From Competibacter_A sp002352125 (GTDB lineage: Bacteria > Pseudomonadota > Gammaproteobacteria > Competibacterales > Competibacteraceae), in NCBI GenBank assembly GCA_035441325.1, contig DAOROA010000014.1:17956-81955 (forward strand): 64,000 bases of DNA. The letters are read 5' to 3'. How positions within the stretch are numbered: the stretch's first letter is position 1; every line of letters begins with the position of its first letter. Below the pieces are notes generated by a model. That model was not told the DNA's origin, ran no database searches, and saw nothing but the letters and a program-made list of their open reading frames with translations. Positions 28,434-36,822 of this stretch are shown here, piece after piece. The translations under genes were made by a program, and so were the position numbers.

Positions 28434-29204
28434 TCAGGTTGTTGGCTCGATCCGCTCCACGCCGGTTTCCAGCGTTCCGTCGGGATACAGTTCGAACCAG
28501 CGATAGCCGGGCGGCAATTCGTCCACCTGCGGTTCCGATGTGTTCGGTTTGAACTGCACGCTGGTTGCGGGGGTGGCGAACAGTTGGATGCCGCCTCGTC
28601 GGCTGGCGAATTCGCCGTGAACGTGTCCCCACGCCACCGCCCGCACCTGCGGATGGCGCTCCAGCACCGCGAACAGCGCCGCGCCGTTGACGACCGTCAT
28701 GGTATCCAGCCAACTGGTGCCGACCGGCAGCGGATTGTGGTGCAGGCAAACCAAGGCGTGCAGTTCGGGGCGAGTGACCAGCACGGTGTCCAACAGCGCG
28801 AGTTCGCCGGCGGCCAGATGACCGGCGGGCGTGCCGGGAAAGCTGGTGTCCAATAGGACGATCTGCCAGTTACCGGCAACGAGATGGCGCTCCCATCGCA
28901 CCAGTCCGCCGCGCAGCGTTTGCCCCATGACGGCGGGGAAATCGTGGTTGCCCGGCAAGCAATAGACCGGCACGTCGAGCGATTCTAGGATCTCGCGCAA
29001 GCGGCTATAGGCTTCCGGTTCGTCGCCGACTAGATCGCCGGTCACCAGGACGAAATCGGGCGCGGGATTTCTCGCCCGAATTTGTGCCAGCACCGCGTTC
29101 AAGCCGGCGTCTACGTCCGCGCCCCAGAGCCGGCTACCGGGCTTGGTCTTGAGATGAAGGTCGGTGATTTGAACGATCCGCAGCGGAGCGGTGGCGGTCG
29201 GCAT
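28434..29204 (-). CDS. cpdA: Calcineurin-like phosphoesterase, probable 3',5'-cAMP phosphodiesterase
   Basis: 256 residues. Metal ligands appear in family order: ITDLHL near the N-terminus, VTGDLVGDE, LPGNHDFP, CLHHNPLP, and WGHVHGEF. Length and order match CpdA, a binuclear-metal cytoplasmic enzyme that hydrolyses cAMP. ATG 29204 was chosen because residues before it have no family similarity. It sits 34 bases downstream of argA. Substrate assignment rests on overall likeness; broader phosphodiesterase activity is possible. Confidence 0.8.
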   Translation of the reverse strand: MPTATAPLRIVQITDLHLKTKPGSRLWGADVDAGLNAVLAQIRARNPAPDFVLVTGDLVGDEPEAYSRLREILESLDVPVYCLPGNHDFPAVMGQTLRGGLVRWERHLVAGNWQIVLLDTSFPGTPAGHLAAGELALLDTVLVTRPELHALVCLHHNPLPVGTSWLDTMTVVNGAALFAVLERHPQVRAVAWGHVHGEFASRRGGIQLFATPATSVQFKPNTSEPQVDELPPGYRWFELYPDGTLETGVERIEPTT

Positions 29205-29238
29205 GGCGCGAATCCTCGATAAGTGACATCGATACAGC

Positions 29239-30543
29239 TTACAGGGTTTTGATGAACACTTTCGAACGGCGTTGCCAGTTGTAGAGCGTCTGTTTTCGAA
29301 CCGGCAAGTCGGTGACGTCGGCCGGTTCGAAACCACGCTCTTGAAACCAGTGCGCGGCGCGGGTCGTCAGCACGAACAACCGGCTCAGACCGTGCTCGCG
29401 TGCCTGCTGTTCGACGTATCGCAACAGTGTCTCGGCGCGGCCGCTGTTGCGATAGTTCGGATGCATGGCGACGCAGGCCAGCTCGGCCAGCCGTTCCTCG
29501 GAAAACGGGTAAAGCGCCATGCAGCCGATGATGGTGCCGTCGCGCTCCAGCAAGACGAATCGCTCGATTTCCACCTCCAGCCGTTCCCGCGAGCGTCGTA
29601 CCAGCGTACCGTCTTCTTCCAGAGGCCGGATCAATTCCAGAATACCGCCGACATCGTCGATCGTGGCGGGCCGTAGCCCCTCGTAGATGTCGGCGGTCAC
29701 CAGCGTACCGATGCCGTCGCGGGTGAACAGCTCCAGCAATAACGCGCCGTCCACCTGCCGTTCGAGCAGGTGAATACGGCGCACGCCAGCCCGGCAGGCC
29801 CACAATGCTTGGCGCAGGTGGCGGATCGTTTCTTCGCTCAGACCGGCGCGTTCGGTCAGCAAGCGTTCGGCATCGCTGGGGCTGAGTTCGCGGATCGGCC
29901 GGCCATCGAGGTGGTGCAGTGCAGGACTTTCGCTCAGCACCAGCAGCTTGTCGGCGCGCAGGGCGGTGGCGGTTTGGGTCGCGACTTCTTCGGCGCGCAG
30001 GTTGAAAATTTCCCCGGTCGGCGAATAGCCCAGCGGCGAAAGCAGTACGATCGCGTCTTGATCCAGCCATAAACGAATAGCCCGGTCGTCGATCCGGCGC
30101 ACCTCGCCGGTGAAACCGTAATCGACTCCATCGCGCACGCCCAGCGGCCGGGCGGTGATCAGGTTGCCCGATACGACCCGGAGGCGGGCACCATGCATCG
30201 GCGAGTTGGCCAAGCCCATCGACAAGCGTGCTTCGATGCGGATGCGCACCCGGCCAACCGCTTGCTTGACGTGGCGCAGGTCGTCGCTATCGGTGAGCCG
30301 CAAACCGTTGACGTAGCGCATTTCGCGACCGGCTTCGCGCAAGCGCTCCTCGATTTGTGGCCGGGCGCCATGCACCAGCACCAAGCGGATACCGAGGCTG
30401 TGCAGCAGGGCCAGATCGTGAATCAAGTTGGAAAAATGATCGGATTCGACCGCCTCGCCGCCAAACAGCACCACGAAGGTTTTGCCGCGATGCGCGTTGA
30501 TGTACGGGCCGGCCTGCCGGAACCAGTGGACGAAATGCTCCAT
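29239..30543 (-). CDS. argA: Amino-acid N-acetyltransferase (N-acetylglutamate synthase)
   Basis: 434 residues with two domains: an amino-acid-kinase-like N-terminal domain (TFVVLFGGEAVESD, LVLVHGARPQIEERL) that binds arginine for feedback control, and a C-terminal GNAT acetyltransferase domain (IIGCMALYPF, ELACVAMHPNYRNSGRAETLL). This is the classical ArgA architecture for the first step of arginine synthesis: glutamate plus acetyl-CoA. It lies 170 bases downstream of nifZ on the same strand, where transcription from the nif operon could continue into it. Confidence 0.93.
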   Translation of the reverse strand: MEHFVHWFRQAGPYINAHRGKTFVVLFGGEAVESDHFSNLIHDLALLHSLGIRLVLVHGARPQIEERLREAGREMRYVNGLRLTDSDDLRHVKQAVGRVRIRIEARLSMGLANSPMHGARLRVVSGNLITARPLGVRDGVDYGFTGEVRRIDDRAIRLWLDQDAIVLLSPLGYSPTGEIFNLRAEEVATQTATALRADKLLVLSESPALHHLDGRPIRELSPSDAERLLTERAGLSEETIRHLRQALWACRAGVRRIHLLERQVDGALLLELFTRDGIGTLVTADIYEGLRPATIDDVGGILELIRPLEEDGTLVRRSRERLEVEIERFVLLERDGTIIGCMALYPFSEERLAELACVAMHPNYRNSGRAETLLRYVEQQAREHGLSRLFVLTTRAAHWFQERGFEPADVTDLPVRKQTLYNWQRRSKVFIKTL

Positions 30544-30713
30544 CGTTTCGACTCTAGAAAATTGCGAATGACCGGCGATTATGACAGAACTGGAGAGCGG
30601 CGAGACCAGCGCTGCGACGGGCCGAAATGGAGCATCGACGCTAGCCGGACGGTTTCGGCGAATGCGAAACCGGACCGGAGCGGTTGCCGGTGCGACGGCG
30701 GCGGTTCGAAAGT

Positions 30714-31178
30714 TTAGTTCATCGCTTCCGGCGATGTGACGCCATCCAAGGCGTTTTCCGGTACTTGCAAAACCCGTTTGCCGAACAGGACGTGGTAATG
30801 CGCCGTCGTTTCCGGTTCGCGAATCACGGCGATGATTTCGCCGACCGCGCCCGTCGCGCCCACCACTTCGCCGCCGACCGCAAGCGTCAACTTGGCGGTC
30901 ACTCGATCACCCCGCTCGAAGCGGTTGGGAATCCAGGGCGCGTCCGCCAGAATCAACTCGGCTTCCCGACAGCCGACGATGCGATTGCCGGCTTCGAGGA
31001 AATGGACCGTGTAGATGATTTGATCTTGCAGGAACACCCCGATATGCCGGACGTAACCGACGCTGCCGCGTCGCACCAGCATCGTGCCGGTAGGTTGGCC
31101 GGGATAAGTACCGTCGTTGCGGATGTTGCGAATCACCCGCACGGCATCGTCGCAGGCAAAGCGCGGTTCCAAGATCAC
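30714..31178 (-). CDS. nifZ: Nitrogen fixation protein NifZ
   Basis: 154 residues from a GTG start whose GTGA overlaps the nifW stop. The NifZ core is clear: RNDGTYPGQPTG, LVRRGSVGYVRHIG, FLQDQIIYTVHFLE, VGCREAELI. A second beta-rich half follows (RFERGDRVTAKL), giving a longer protein than some NifZ. NifZ assists P-cluster maturation of the MoFe protein. It is the last gene of the nifV-nifW-nifZ unit with 4-base overlaps at each junction, indicating translational coupling. Confidence 0.93.
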   Translation of the reverse strand: MILEPRFACDDAVRVIRNIRNDGTYPGQPTGTMLVRRGSVGYVRHIGVFLQDQIIYTVHFLEAGNRIVGCREAELILADAPWIPNRFERGDRVTAKLTLAVGGEVVGATGAVGEIIAVIREPETTAHYHVLFGKRVLQVPENALDGVTSPEAMN

Positions 31179-31486
31179 GCCGGACGACCGATTTCGGCCA
31201 GCGGTATGCGCACTTCGCGCTGCTGAGTTTGCCGATGGAAGACTTTGAACACCTTCTCGGTCAAGGCGTCGGAGTTGACGAAATCCTGATAGGCTTGGTG
31301 CAGGCATCGAGCGTAATCCGCCCGGTCCACGGCATTGGTTTGCTGCAAATAATCATGGAAGCGTTGCAGGACGTGCAAGCGATTGACTTCCACGATTTTG
31401 GGATCGAAGGCGATCTCGAAATAGTTCAGGAAATCCTCGGCCGACGTCATCTCGGATAATTCCTGCCGCAAAGTCGATGCGTTCAT
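31175..31486 (-). CDS. nifW: Nitrogenase stabilising/protective protein NifW
   Basis: 103 residues. The NifW pattern is visible: SAEDFLNYFEIAFDP at the start, VNRLHVLQRFHDYL, and KVFHRQTQQ near the end. NifW associates with the MoFe protein and is linked to oxygen protection or maturation. It overlaps nifV by ATGA at one end and nifZ at the other, so the three are translated as a coupled block. Confidence 0.93.
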   Translation of the reverse strand: MNASTLRQELSEMTSAEDFLNYFEIAFDPKIVEVNRLHVLQRFHDYLQQTNAVDRADYARCLHQAYQDFVNSDALTEKVFKVFHRQTQQREVRIPLAEIGRPA

Positions 31487-32673
31487 AATGACACCTCGGG
31501 ATGATGGATAGGTTCGATGCGAAGCGAAGGTTGACGGTCTGGCCCGTGGCCGAGATCGCGATGAAACGCCTCTAATTCCTGGGTCTCGGGCAGGCGTTTG
31601 GCGCGGCCGACGAAAGCGCGGATGCGCTGGAGCAACGCGCTGGCTTGACGGTCGTCGAGGACGATGCCGAGATCGCGATAGACCTTCAGCACCGCATGGG
31701 TGCCGGAGTGTTTGCCGAGCACCAGCCGATGGCTGCGGCCCAGTTCGGCCGGGTCCACGCCTTGATAGTTGAGCGGGTGCTTGAGCAGGCCATCGACGTG
31801 GATGCCGGCCTCGTGGGTGAAGGCGCCTTCGCCGACCAAGCTTTTGTGCCAGGACAGTGGCCGGTTGGCGGCGGCGGCGACCCGTTGCGACAGCGCTGGA
31901 AAGCGCGACAGGTCGATCTCGACCTGAAAACCGTACAGCTTGCGCAGGCCCATCACCACCTCCTCCAATGCGGCGTTGCCGGCCCGTTCGCCCAAACCGT
32001 TGACCGTGGTGTTGACGTGGGTCGCGCCGCCCAGCGCAGCGGCCAGCGTATTGGCGGTGGCGAGTCCAAGATCGTCGTGGGCGTGCATTTCCAGTTCGAG
32101 ATCCAACGCCGCCCGGAGGCGCTGGAAAATTGCCAGCGCGCCGAACGGTTCCATGATTCCCAGCGTATCGGCGAAGCGAAATCGACGCGCCCCGACGACT
32201 TGAGCGGTCTCGGCGACGCGTAGCAAGAAATCATGGTCGGCCCGCGAAGCGTCTTCGCCGCCGACGATCACGTCCAGCCCCAGATCGCGGGCTTGAGGGA
32301 CGCAACGGCGAATAGCGGTCAATGCCTGGTCGCGGGTCCAGCCTAGTTTGTGCCGGAGTTGCTGATCGGAGACGGGGATCGACAGGTCTACGCACCGCAC
32401 TCCCAAATCGCCGCACAGCCGCAGATCGGCTTCGCACATTCGGCTCCAGACCAGCAACGTCGCGTTCAAGTCGAGCGCGGCCAGATCGCGAATGCTGTCG
32501 CGCTCTTCCGCGCCCATCGCCGGAATGCCGACTTCCAGCTCCGGTACACCCAACGCATCCAGCTCGCTGGCGATAGCGCGTTTTTCGTCCTGCGTAAAGG
32601 CAACTCCCGCCGACTGCTCGCCATCGCGCAGGGTGGTGTCGTCGATCACGATGGCACGAGGATTTGCGGTCAT
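31483..32673 (-). CDS. nifV: Homocitrate synthase NifV
   Basis: 396 residues. The N-terminus IDDTTLRDGEQSAGVAF is the DRE-TIM metallolyase signature 1, and EMHAHDDLGLATANTLAA is signature 2. It condenses 2-oxoglutarate with acetyl-CoA to give (R)-homocitrate, the organic ligand of FeMo-co. It lacks the C-terminal regulatory domain of leucine-pathway relatives, as NifV should. It has its own sigma-54-like promoter and NifA-type site upstream, so the nifVWZ block can be induced separately from nifH. Confidence 0.95.
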   Translation of the reverse strand: MTANPRAIVIDDTTLRDGEQSAGVAFTQDEKRAIASELDALGVPELEVGIPAMGAEERDSIRDLAALDLNATLLVWSRMCEADLRLCGDLGVRCVDLSIPVSDQQLRHKLGWTRDQALTAIRRCVPQARDLGLDVIVGGEDASRADHDFLLRVAETAQVVGARRFRFADTLGIMEPFGALAIFQRLRAALDLELEMHAHDDLGLATANTLAAALGGATHVNTTVNGLGERAGNAALEEVVMGLRKLYGFQVEIDLSRFPALSQRVAAAANRPLSWHKSLVGEGAFTHEAGIHVDGLLKHPLNYQGVDPAELGRSHRLVLGKHSGTHAVLKVYRDLGIVLDDRQASALLQRIRAFVGRAKRLPETQELEAFHRDLGHGPDRQPSLRIEPIHHPEVSL

Positions 32674-32712
32674 GACGGCGGCCTCGCCGAAGTTGTGTTA
32701 CCGAAGGAATTT

Positions 32713-32728
32713 ACAAAGCGCGTGCCAA
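32713..32728 (-). promoter_or_regulatory. Sigma-54 promoter of nifVWZ
   Basis: Minus strand TTGGCACGCGCTTTGTA: GG-N10-GT. The -24 half TTGGCACG is a consensus match; the -12 half reads TTTGT rather than TTGC. It lies about 40 bases before the nifV start. Confidence 0.65.
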
Positions 32729-32809
32729 TTTTTGATTCTTTTATTAACAATAACTTAATCTTGCTATGCCGAGTGGCGCGAGAGGTTTAGCACAGATTTG
32801 AGAAGGAGT

Positions 32810-32825
32810 TGTCGGGAAAACGACA
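32810..32825. promoter_or_regulatory. NifA upstream activator sequence of nifV
   Basis: TGT-CGGGAAAACG-ACA, an exact TGT-N10-ACA site within the longer palindrome TTGTCG...CGACAA. It lies about 85 bases upstream of the sigma-54 element, right after the modC stop. Confidence 0.65.
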
Positions 32826-32830
32826 AGGGA

Positions 32831-33907
32831 TCAAGCCGCCCCCAAATAATGCCAAGCGCGGGCTTTGAACAGGCAGTAGACCGTATCGCCTTCCATCAAA
32901 CCAAGGTCGTGGACGGCTTTGACGGTGATCTCGGCCAGGATCGGCACGCCGACATCGATTTCCGCCAACACGCGGTCGGCGATCCGCCGCAGGCTCAAAA
33001 CGCGGCCCGGTACCTGGTTCTGAATGGTGGTGTCGGGTACGGGATGACGGGCTAAAGCTACGTCGGCTGCGCGCAGCGCGATCCAGGTTTCGGTTCCCGG
33101 CGCTAGGGCGGACAGCGGCAGATGCAGTTCGTGATGATCGTATTGCACCGTGGTGCAGCCGGTATCGGAGTCGTGCCGGTTGACGGTCACTTGCAGCACG
33201 TTTTCCAATCCCAGCGAGCGCGCCAGCCCGAGAACGTGATCCTGCCGGATCACGTCCGAAAACGGCCCTTGACCGAGGATGCGACCCTGTTCCATCACCG
33301 CCAAATAAGGCGTCAGATACAGGATTTCGTTGATGGCGTGGCTGACGTAGAGCATCGGCAGGCGCAACTCGTCCCGCACCCGGCGCAAGAAGGGCAGAAT
33401 CTGCTGCTTGCGGCCTTCGTCCAGCGCCGCCAGCGGCTCGTCCAGCAACAGCAAGCGCGGCGAGGCCAACAAGGTCCGGCCCAGTGCCACCCGTTGCCGC
33501 TCACCGCCGGACAAATGGCGTGGCCGGCGATGCAGCAGGTGACCGATATCCAGCAGGTCGATAATTTGTGCCGGGGTGAATTGCCGTTGCGCCGGGGGCA
33601 GCAGCTTAAAGCCGTAGAGTAGATTGCGTTCGACCGAGAAATGAGGAAACAACTGGCTGTCTTGAAACACCAGCCCGACCCGGCGGCGGTGTGGCGGCAG
33701 ATCGATCCGCTTTTGCGCGTCGAATAACGGGAGACCGTCGAGGTGAATGTATCCAGCTCTTGGACGCACCAGACCTGCGATAGCGCGAAGCAGGGTGCTC
33801 TTTCCGCAACCGGATGGGCCAAACAGCCCGCTGATCGATTGTTCCAGCGTCAATCGGCCTTGCAGGGCGAACGAACCTTGATGGAGTTCGAGATCGAGGT
33901 CGAGCAT
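32831..33907 (-). CDS. modC: Molybdate ABC transporter ATP-binding protein
   Basis: 358 residues. Walker A is GPSGCGKST, the ABC signature LSGGERQRVALGR, and Walker B LLLLDEPLAALD. The C-terminal third carries a TOBE/Mop domain, typical of ModC. It powers ModAB-dependent molybdate uptake into the cytoplasm. It is the last gene of the mod group, 12 bases after modD. In most bacteria modC directly follows modB; here a globin gene and modD intervene. Confidence 0.93.
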   Translation of the reverse strand: MLDLDLELHQGSFALQGRLTLEQSISGLFGPSGCGKSTLLRAIAGLVRPRAGYIHLDGLPLFDAQKRIDLPPHRRRVGLVFQDSQLFPHFSVERNLLYGFKLLPPAQRQFTPAQIIDLLDIGHLLHRRPRHLSGGERQRVALGRTLLASPRLLLLDEPLAALDEGRKQQILPFLRRVRDELRLPMLYVSHAINEILYLTPYLAVMEQGRILGQGPFSDVIRQDHVLGLARSLGLENVLQVTVNRHDSDTGCTTVQYDHHELHLPLSALAPGTETWIALRAADVALARHPVPDTTIQNQVPGRVLSLRRIADRVLAEIDVGVPILAEITVKAVHDLGLMEGDTVYCLFKARAWHYLGAA

Positions 33908-33919
33908 GCGGGCGTTGCT

Positions 33920-34765
33920 TCAACACGCCGAAATGGTCACCTTGACATCGGCGGGTGGTGCGAAATACGGGGCCGACGTCACCAGAATCTGCGCGCCAGC
34001 GCGGACGTAATCGGCGGCATTGGCCGGCTTGACGCCACCGGCAACGGCTACCTTGACGGCGGCCGCTGTATCGGCCAGCCGCGCCACGACGGCGGCCACC
34101 GCTTCGGGCGAAAACTTCTCCAACTGCACGACATCGGCCCCGGCCCGAGCGGCCAACACCGCTTCGTCGAGGCTGTTCACCTCGACCACGATCTTGCGCT
34201 CGGGACAGGCGGTCTTCAGCCGTGCCAAGGCTGCAACGTCATCCTCTCCAGCCAGAAAAACGCGATGTTCGGGGAATACCAGCACCGTTTCGGACAAACC
34301 CAGACGATGCGGTACCGCACCCGCCGCCAGGATCGCCTTGAGCGAGAGGGCCTTGGTGCCGGGAAAAGTCTTGCGGGTGCAGGCGACGACGACCGCCGGA
34401 TTGACGGCGTGCGCGGCTTCGACGATGCGGCGCGCGACGGTCGCGATGCCCGAGGCGTATTCCATCAGCGTCTGCGCCACCTTCCAGCCGGCGAGCAGCG
34501 CTGCAGCCGGCCCTGTAGCCGCCAGCAGCGAGTCGCCCGCTTCGACCGGGCGACCGCTCGGACACAGCACGTCCACCGTGCAACCGACCCGAACCAGCAG
34601 CCGGGCGGCTTCCTCGGACGCTGCCACCACCATCGCATCGCGTGCCTCGAACACCATGCGTCCCGGCCGCTCGCCGATGCCCAGCGCGTGGGTGGTCAGG
34701 TCGCCGAAAGGGACATCTTCGGCCAACCAGCGGTCGATTTCGCTATCGGGGATCAGTGGCATCAT
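33920..34765 (-). CDS. modD: ModD protein (nicotinate-nucleotide pyrophosphorylase-like)
   Basis: 281 residues with the quinolinate phosphoribosyltransferase fold: LAEDVPFGDLTTHAL, ACTRKTFPGTKALSLKAI, VEVNSLDEAV, VAVAGGVKPANAADY. ModD proteins are found in mod operons of diazotrophs such as Rhodobacter; their exact reaction is unproven. TRKTFPGTK replaces the TRKTTPGLR of NadC, a known ModD distinction. It lies between the globin gene and modC. Confidence 0.88.
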   Translation of the reverse strand: MMPLIPDSEIDRWLAEDVPFGDLTTHALGIGERPGRMVFEARDAMVVAASEEAARLLVRVGCTVDVLCPSGRPVEAGDSLLAATGPAAALLAGWKVAQTLMEYASGIATVARRIVEAAHAVNPAVVVACTRKTFPGTKALSLKAILAAGAVPHRLGLSETVLVFPEHRVFLAGEDDVAALARLKTACPERKIVVEVNSLDEAVLAARAGADVVQLEKFSPEAVAAVVARLADTAAAVKVAVAGGVKPANAADYVRAGAQILVTSAPYFAPPADVKVTISAC

Positions 34766-34808
34766 GGGGTGATGGGGCTCGACTTGGTCATCGACGAACG
34801 TTGAACGC

Positions 34809-35234
34809 TCATGCCTTGTTTCTGCTGCGCTCGGCAGGAATGTACAGTTGTTCGAGCAAATATTGCTTGAACTCCTCAGCGTAGGGTTGGTTTTTCAGTG
34901 CTTCCGCCATGCACGATAACCACGCATCGCGTTCGCTGGAGCCAATTTCAAAACGTCTGTGTGCTTGAGGTATGTTGATGGAGCCATATCGTTCCGCGTA
35001 AAGGCTTGGGCCACCCAGCCAGCCGCACAGGAAGCGAGCCAGCTTGTCCCTGGAGATGGCCAGATCCACCGGATGCATGGCTCTGATTTTTGAGGCTCCG
35101 GGAAGCCGATCCATGGCATCGTAAAAATCATCGACCAGCTTTCTGATGCCCGCTTCACCACCCGCCGCTTGGTAGGACGTATCGCCCACTCCGTAGGAGG
35201 GCCAGTCTTTTTTTTTGATCTCAGAGAAAGTCAA
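34809..35234 (-). CDS. Group II truncated hemoglobin
   Basis: 141 residues. Features of the 2/2 globin family are present: YQAAGGEAGIRKLVDDFYDAM at the start, then KLARFLCGWLGGPSLY followed by HRRFEIG with the proximal-His region and a Trp-rich helix (AWLSCMAEAL). It would bind O2 or NO. It lies inside the mod gene group, 71 bases after modB and 43 before modD, in the same orientation. A role in oxygen or NO handling for nitrogenase is inference from location. Confidence 0.88.
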   Translation of the reverse strand: MTFSEIKKKDWPSYGVGDTSYQAAGGEAGIRKLVDDFYDAMDRLPGASKIRAMHPVDLAISRDKLARFLCGWLGGPSLYAERYGSINIPQAHRRFEIGSSERDAWLSCMAEALKNQPYAEEFKQYLLEQLYIPAERSRNKA

Positions 35235-35305
35235 TGATCCAGCTCCTCAATAAATGCGATTAGGATGTATAGACTGGCTATTCGGCCTGTCGATAGCGGT
35301 CACCA

Positions 35306-36016
35306 TCAAGCTCTCCGGTTTCCTAGCAGCCGCTCTATCCGCCGGGCGCCCAGTTCGCTGACCCACAGCGCCACCAGCGCCAGCAGGATGGAAATGACCA
35401 CCAGCCGCAACGCTGGGCCGTCGCCGCCGGGAATCTGGGTATAGGTATAAATCGCCAGTGGCAGGGTGCGCGTTTCTCCGGCCACGTTGCCGACGAAGGT
35501 TACCGTCGCGCCGAATTCGCCCAGGCTGCGGGCGAAGGCCAACACCAGTCCGGTCAAAATGCCGGGCAGCGACAGCGGCACGGTCACCGTCAGCCAGACT
35601 CGCAACGGTCCCGCGCCCAAAGTGCGCGCCGCTTCCTCCAGGCGAGGCTCCACCAGCGTTACCGCCAGCCGCACCGCCCGGACCATCAGCGGAAACGCCA
35701 TCAGCGCCGAGGCGATCACCGCGCCCTGCCAGGTGAACGCCAGCGCGATGCTCCAGGTCTCGTACAGCCAGCGGCCGACCGGTCCTTGCCGGCCCAGCAA
35801 CAGCAGCAACAGATAACCGGGGACCACCGGCGGTAACACCAGCGGTAGATGCACCAATCCATCCACGACCGCCTTGCCGGGAAACTGTAGTCGCGCCAGT
35901 AGCCAGCCGGTGACGATGCCGGGGATCGCAATCAATCCGGTGCACCACAGCCCGATCTTGAGCGACAGCCAGAGCGCGGTGAGCTCCTCGGGCGTGGGTT
36001 GCAGCGACGGCCACAC
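35306..36016 (-). CDS. modB: Molybdate ABC transporter permease
   Basis: 236 residues with five or so membrane helices and the permease EAA loop (RLEEAARTLGAGPLRVWLTV). The sequence VVPGYLLLLLLGRQGPVG and FARSLGEFGATVTFVG are ModB hallmarks. It starts 9 bases after modA and forms the inner-membrane channel of the molybdate importer. Confidence 0.95.
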   Translation of the reverse strand: MWPSLQPTPEELTALWLSLKIGLWCTGLIAIPGIVTGWLLARLQFPGKAVVDGLVHLPLVLPPVVPGYLLLLLLGRQGPVGRWLYETWSIALAFTWQGAVIASALMAFPLMVRAVRLAVTLVEPRLEEAARTLGAGPLRVWLTVTVPLSLPGILTGLVLAFARSLGEFGATVTFVGNVAGETRTLPLAIYTYTQIPGGDGPALRLVVISILLALVALWVSELGARRIERLLGNRRA

Positions 36017-36025
36017 GAGCGGCTG

Positions 36026-36796
36026 TCAGTCGAGGACGGTAAACCCGTACTGGCGGGATATCTTCGCCGCCGCCGGGGTGCGCAGAAAATCCAGAAACCC
36101 TTGCGCCGCCGGTTTAGCGCCTTGCACCAGCGCGGCCGGATAAAGCACCGGCGAGTGGGTATCGGCGGGAAAGACGCCGAGCACTTCGATTTTGCCGGAC
36201 AATTTGGCGTCGGTTTCGTAGACGATGCCGACCGCGCATTCACCCCGTTCCACGAAGGCCAGCGCTGAGCGCACGTCCGGCGCGGCCGCCAGGCGCGGCT
36301 CCAGCGCCGTCCACCAACCCAACGCGGTCAACGCCTGTTGGCTGTACCGACCGATGGGGACATCGGGATTGCAAGAGCACCAGCGACCCTGAAATGCGCC
36401 GGGCAGATCGAAGCCTTTTTCCAGTTTGACCGGAAAAACCTTGCCCTTGGGCGCGACCAGCACCAGCCGGTTGCCGAACAGGTTGCGACGGCTGGTTTTG
36501 ACGATCTTGCCCTTGTCGTCGAGATAATCCATCCATTTTAAATCGGCGGAAACGAACACGTCAGCCGGCGCGCCCTGTTCGATTTGTTTGGCCAGGGCGG
36601 AAGCGGCGGCGAAGGACGTGACTACTTTGACACCCTTCTCCTTTTCGTACAGCGCGGCGAGATCTTGAATCGCGTTGGTAGTGCTGGCGGCGGCGAACAC
36701 AGTGATTTGCTCCGCCGCTCGAACGGGAAGGGCTGAGCCAGCCGCCAGCCAAAGCAGACCGATGCCCAACCATCGGGACAAGGTTCCACGAAACAT
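36026..36796 (-). CDS. modA: Molybdate-binding periplasmic protein
   Basis: 256 residues with a signal peptide (IGLLWLAAGSALPVRAA, cleavage near residue 28) and the ModA opening ITVFAAASTTNAIQDLAALY. ADVFVSADLKWMDYL and AVGIVYETDAKLS are family motifs lining the oxyanion site. It captures molybdate in the periplasm for ModBC. It follows modE by 26 bases, so it sits under the ModE operator. Confidence 0.94.
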   Translation of the reverse strand: MFRGTLSRWLGIGLLWLAAGSALPVRAAEQITVFAAASTTNAIQDLAALYEKEKGVKVVTSFAAASALAKQIEQGAPADVFVSADLKWMDYLDDKGKIVKTSRRNLFGNRLVLVAPKGKVFPVKLEKGFDLPGAFQGRWCSCNPDVPIGRYSQQALTALGWWTALEPRLAAAPDVRSALAFVERGECAVGIVYETDAKLSGKIEVLGVFPADTHSPVLYPAALVQGAKPAAQGFLDFLRTPAAAKISRQYGFTVLD

Positions 36797-36822
36797 CGAA
36801 ATCCCCTTTTGGTCAGCCGCGA

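Noticed and set aside
31179..31307. Upstream extension of NifZ
   Set aside because: It is antiframe to nifW; the GTG at 31178 gives a tight overlap and starts at conserved NifZ sequence.
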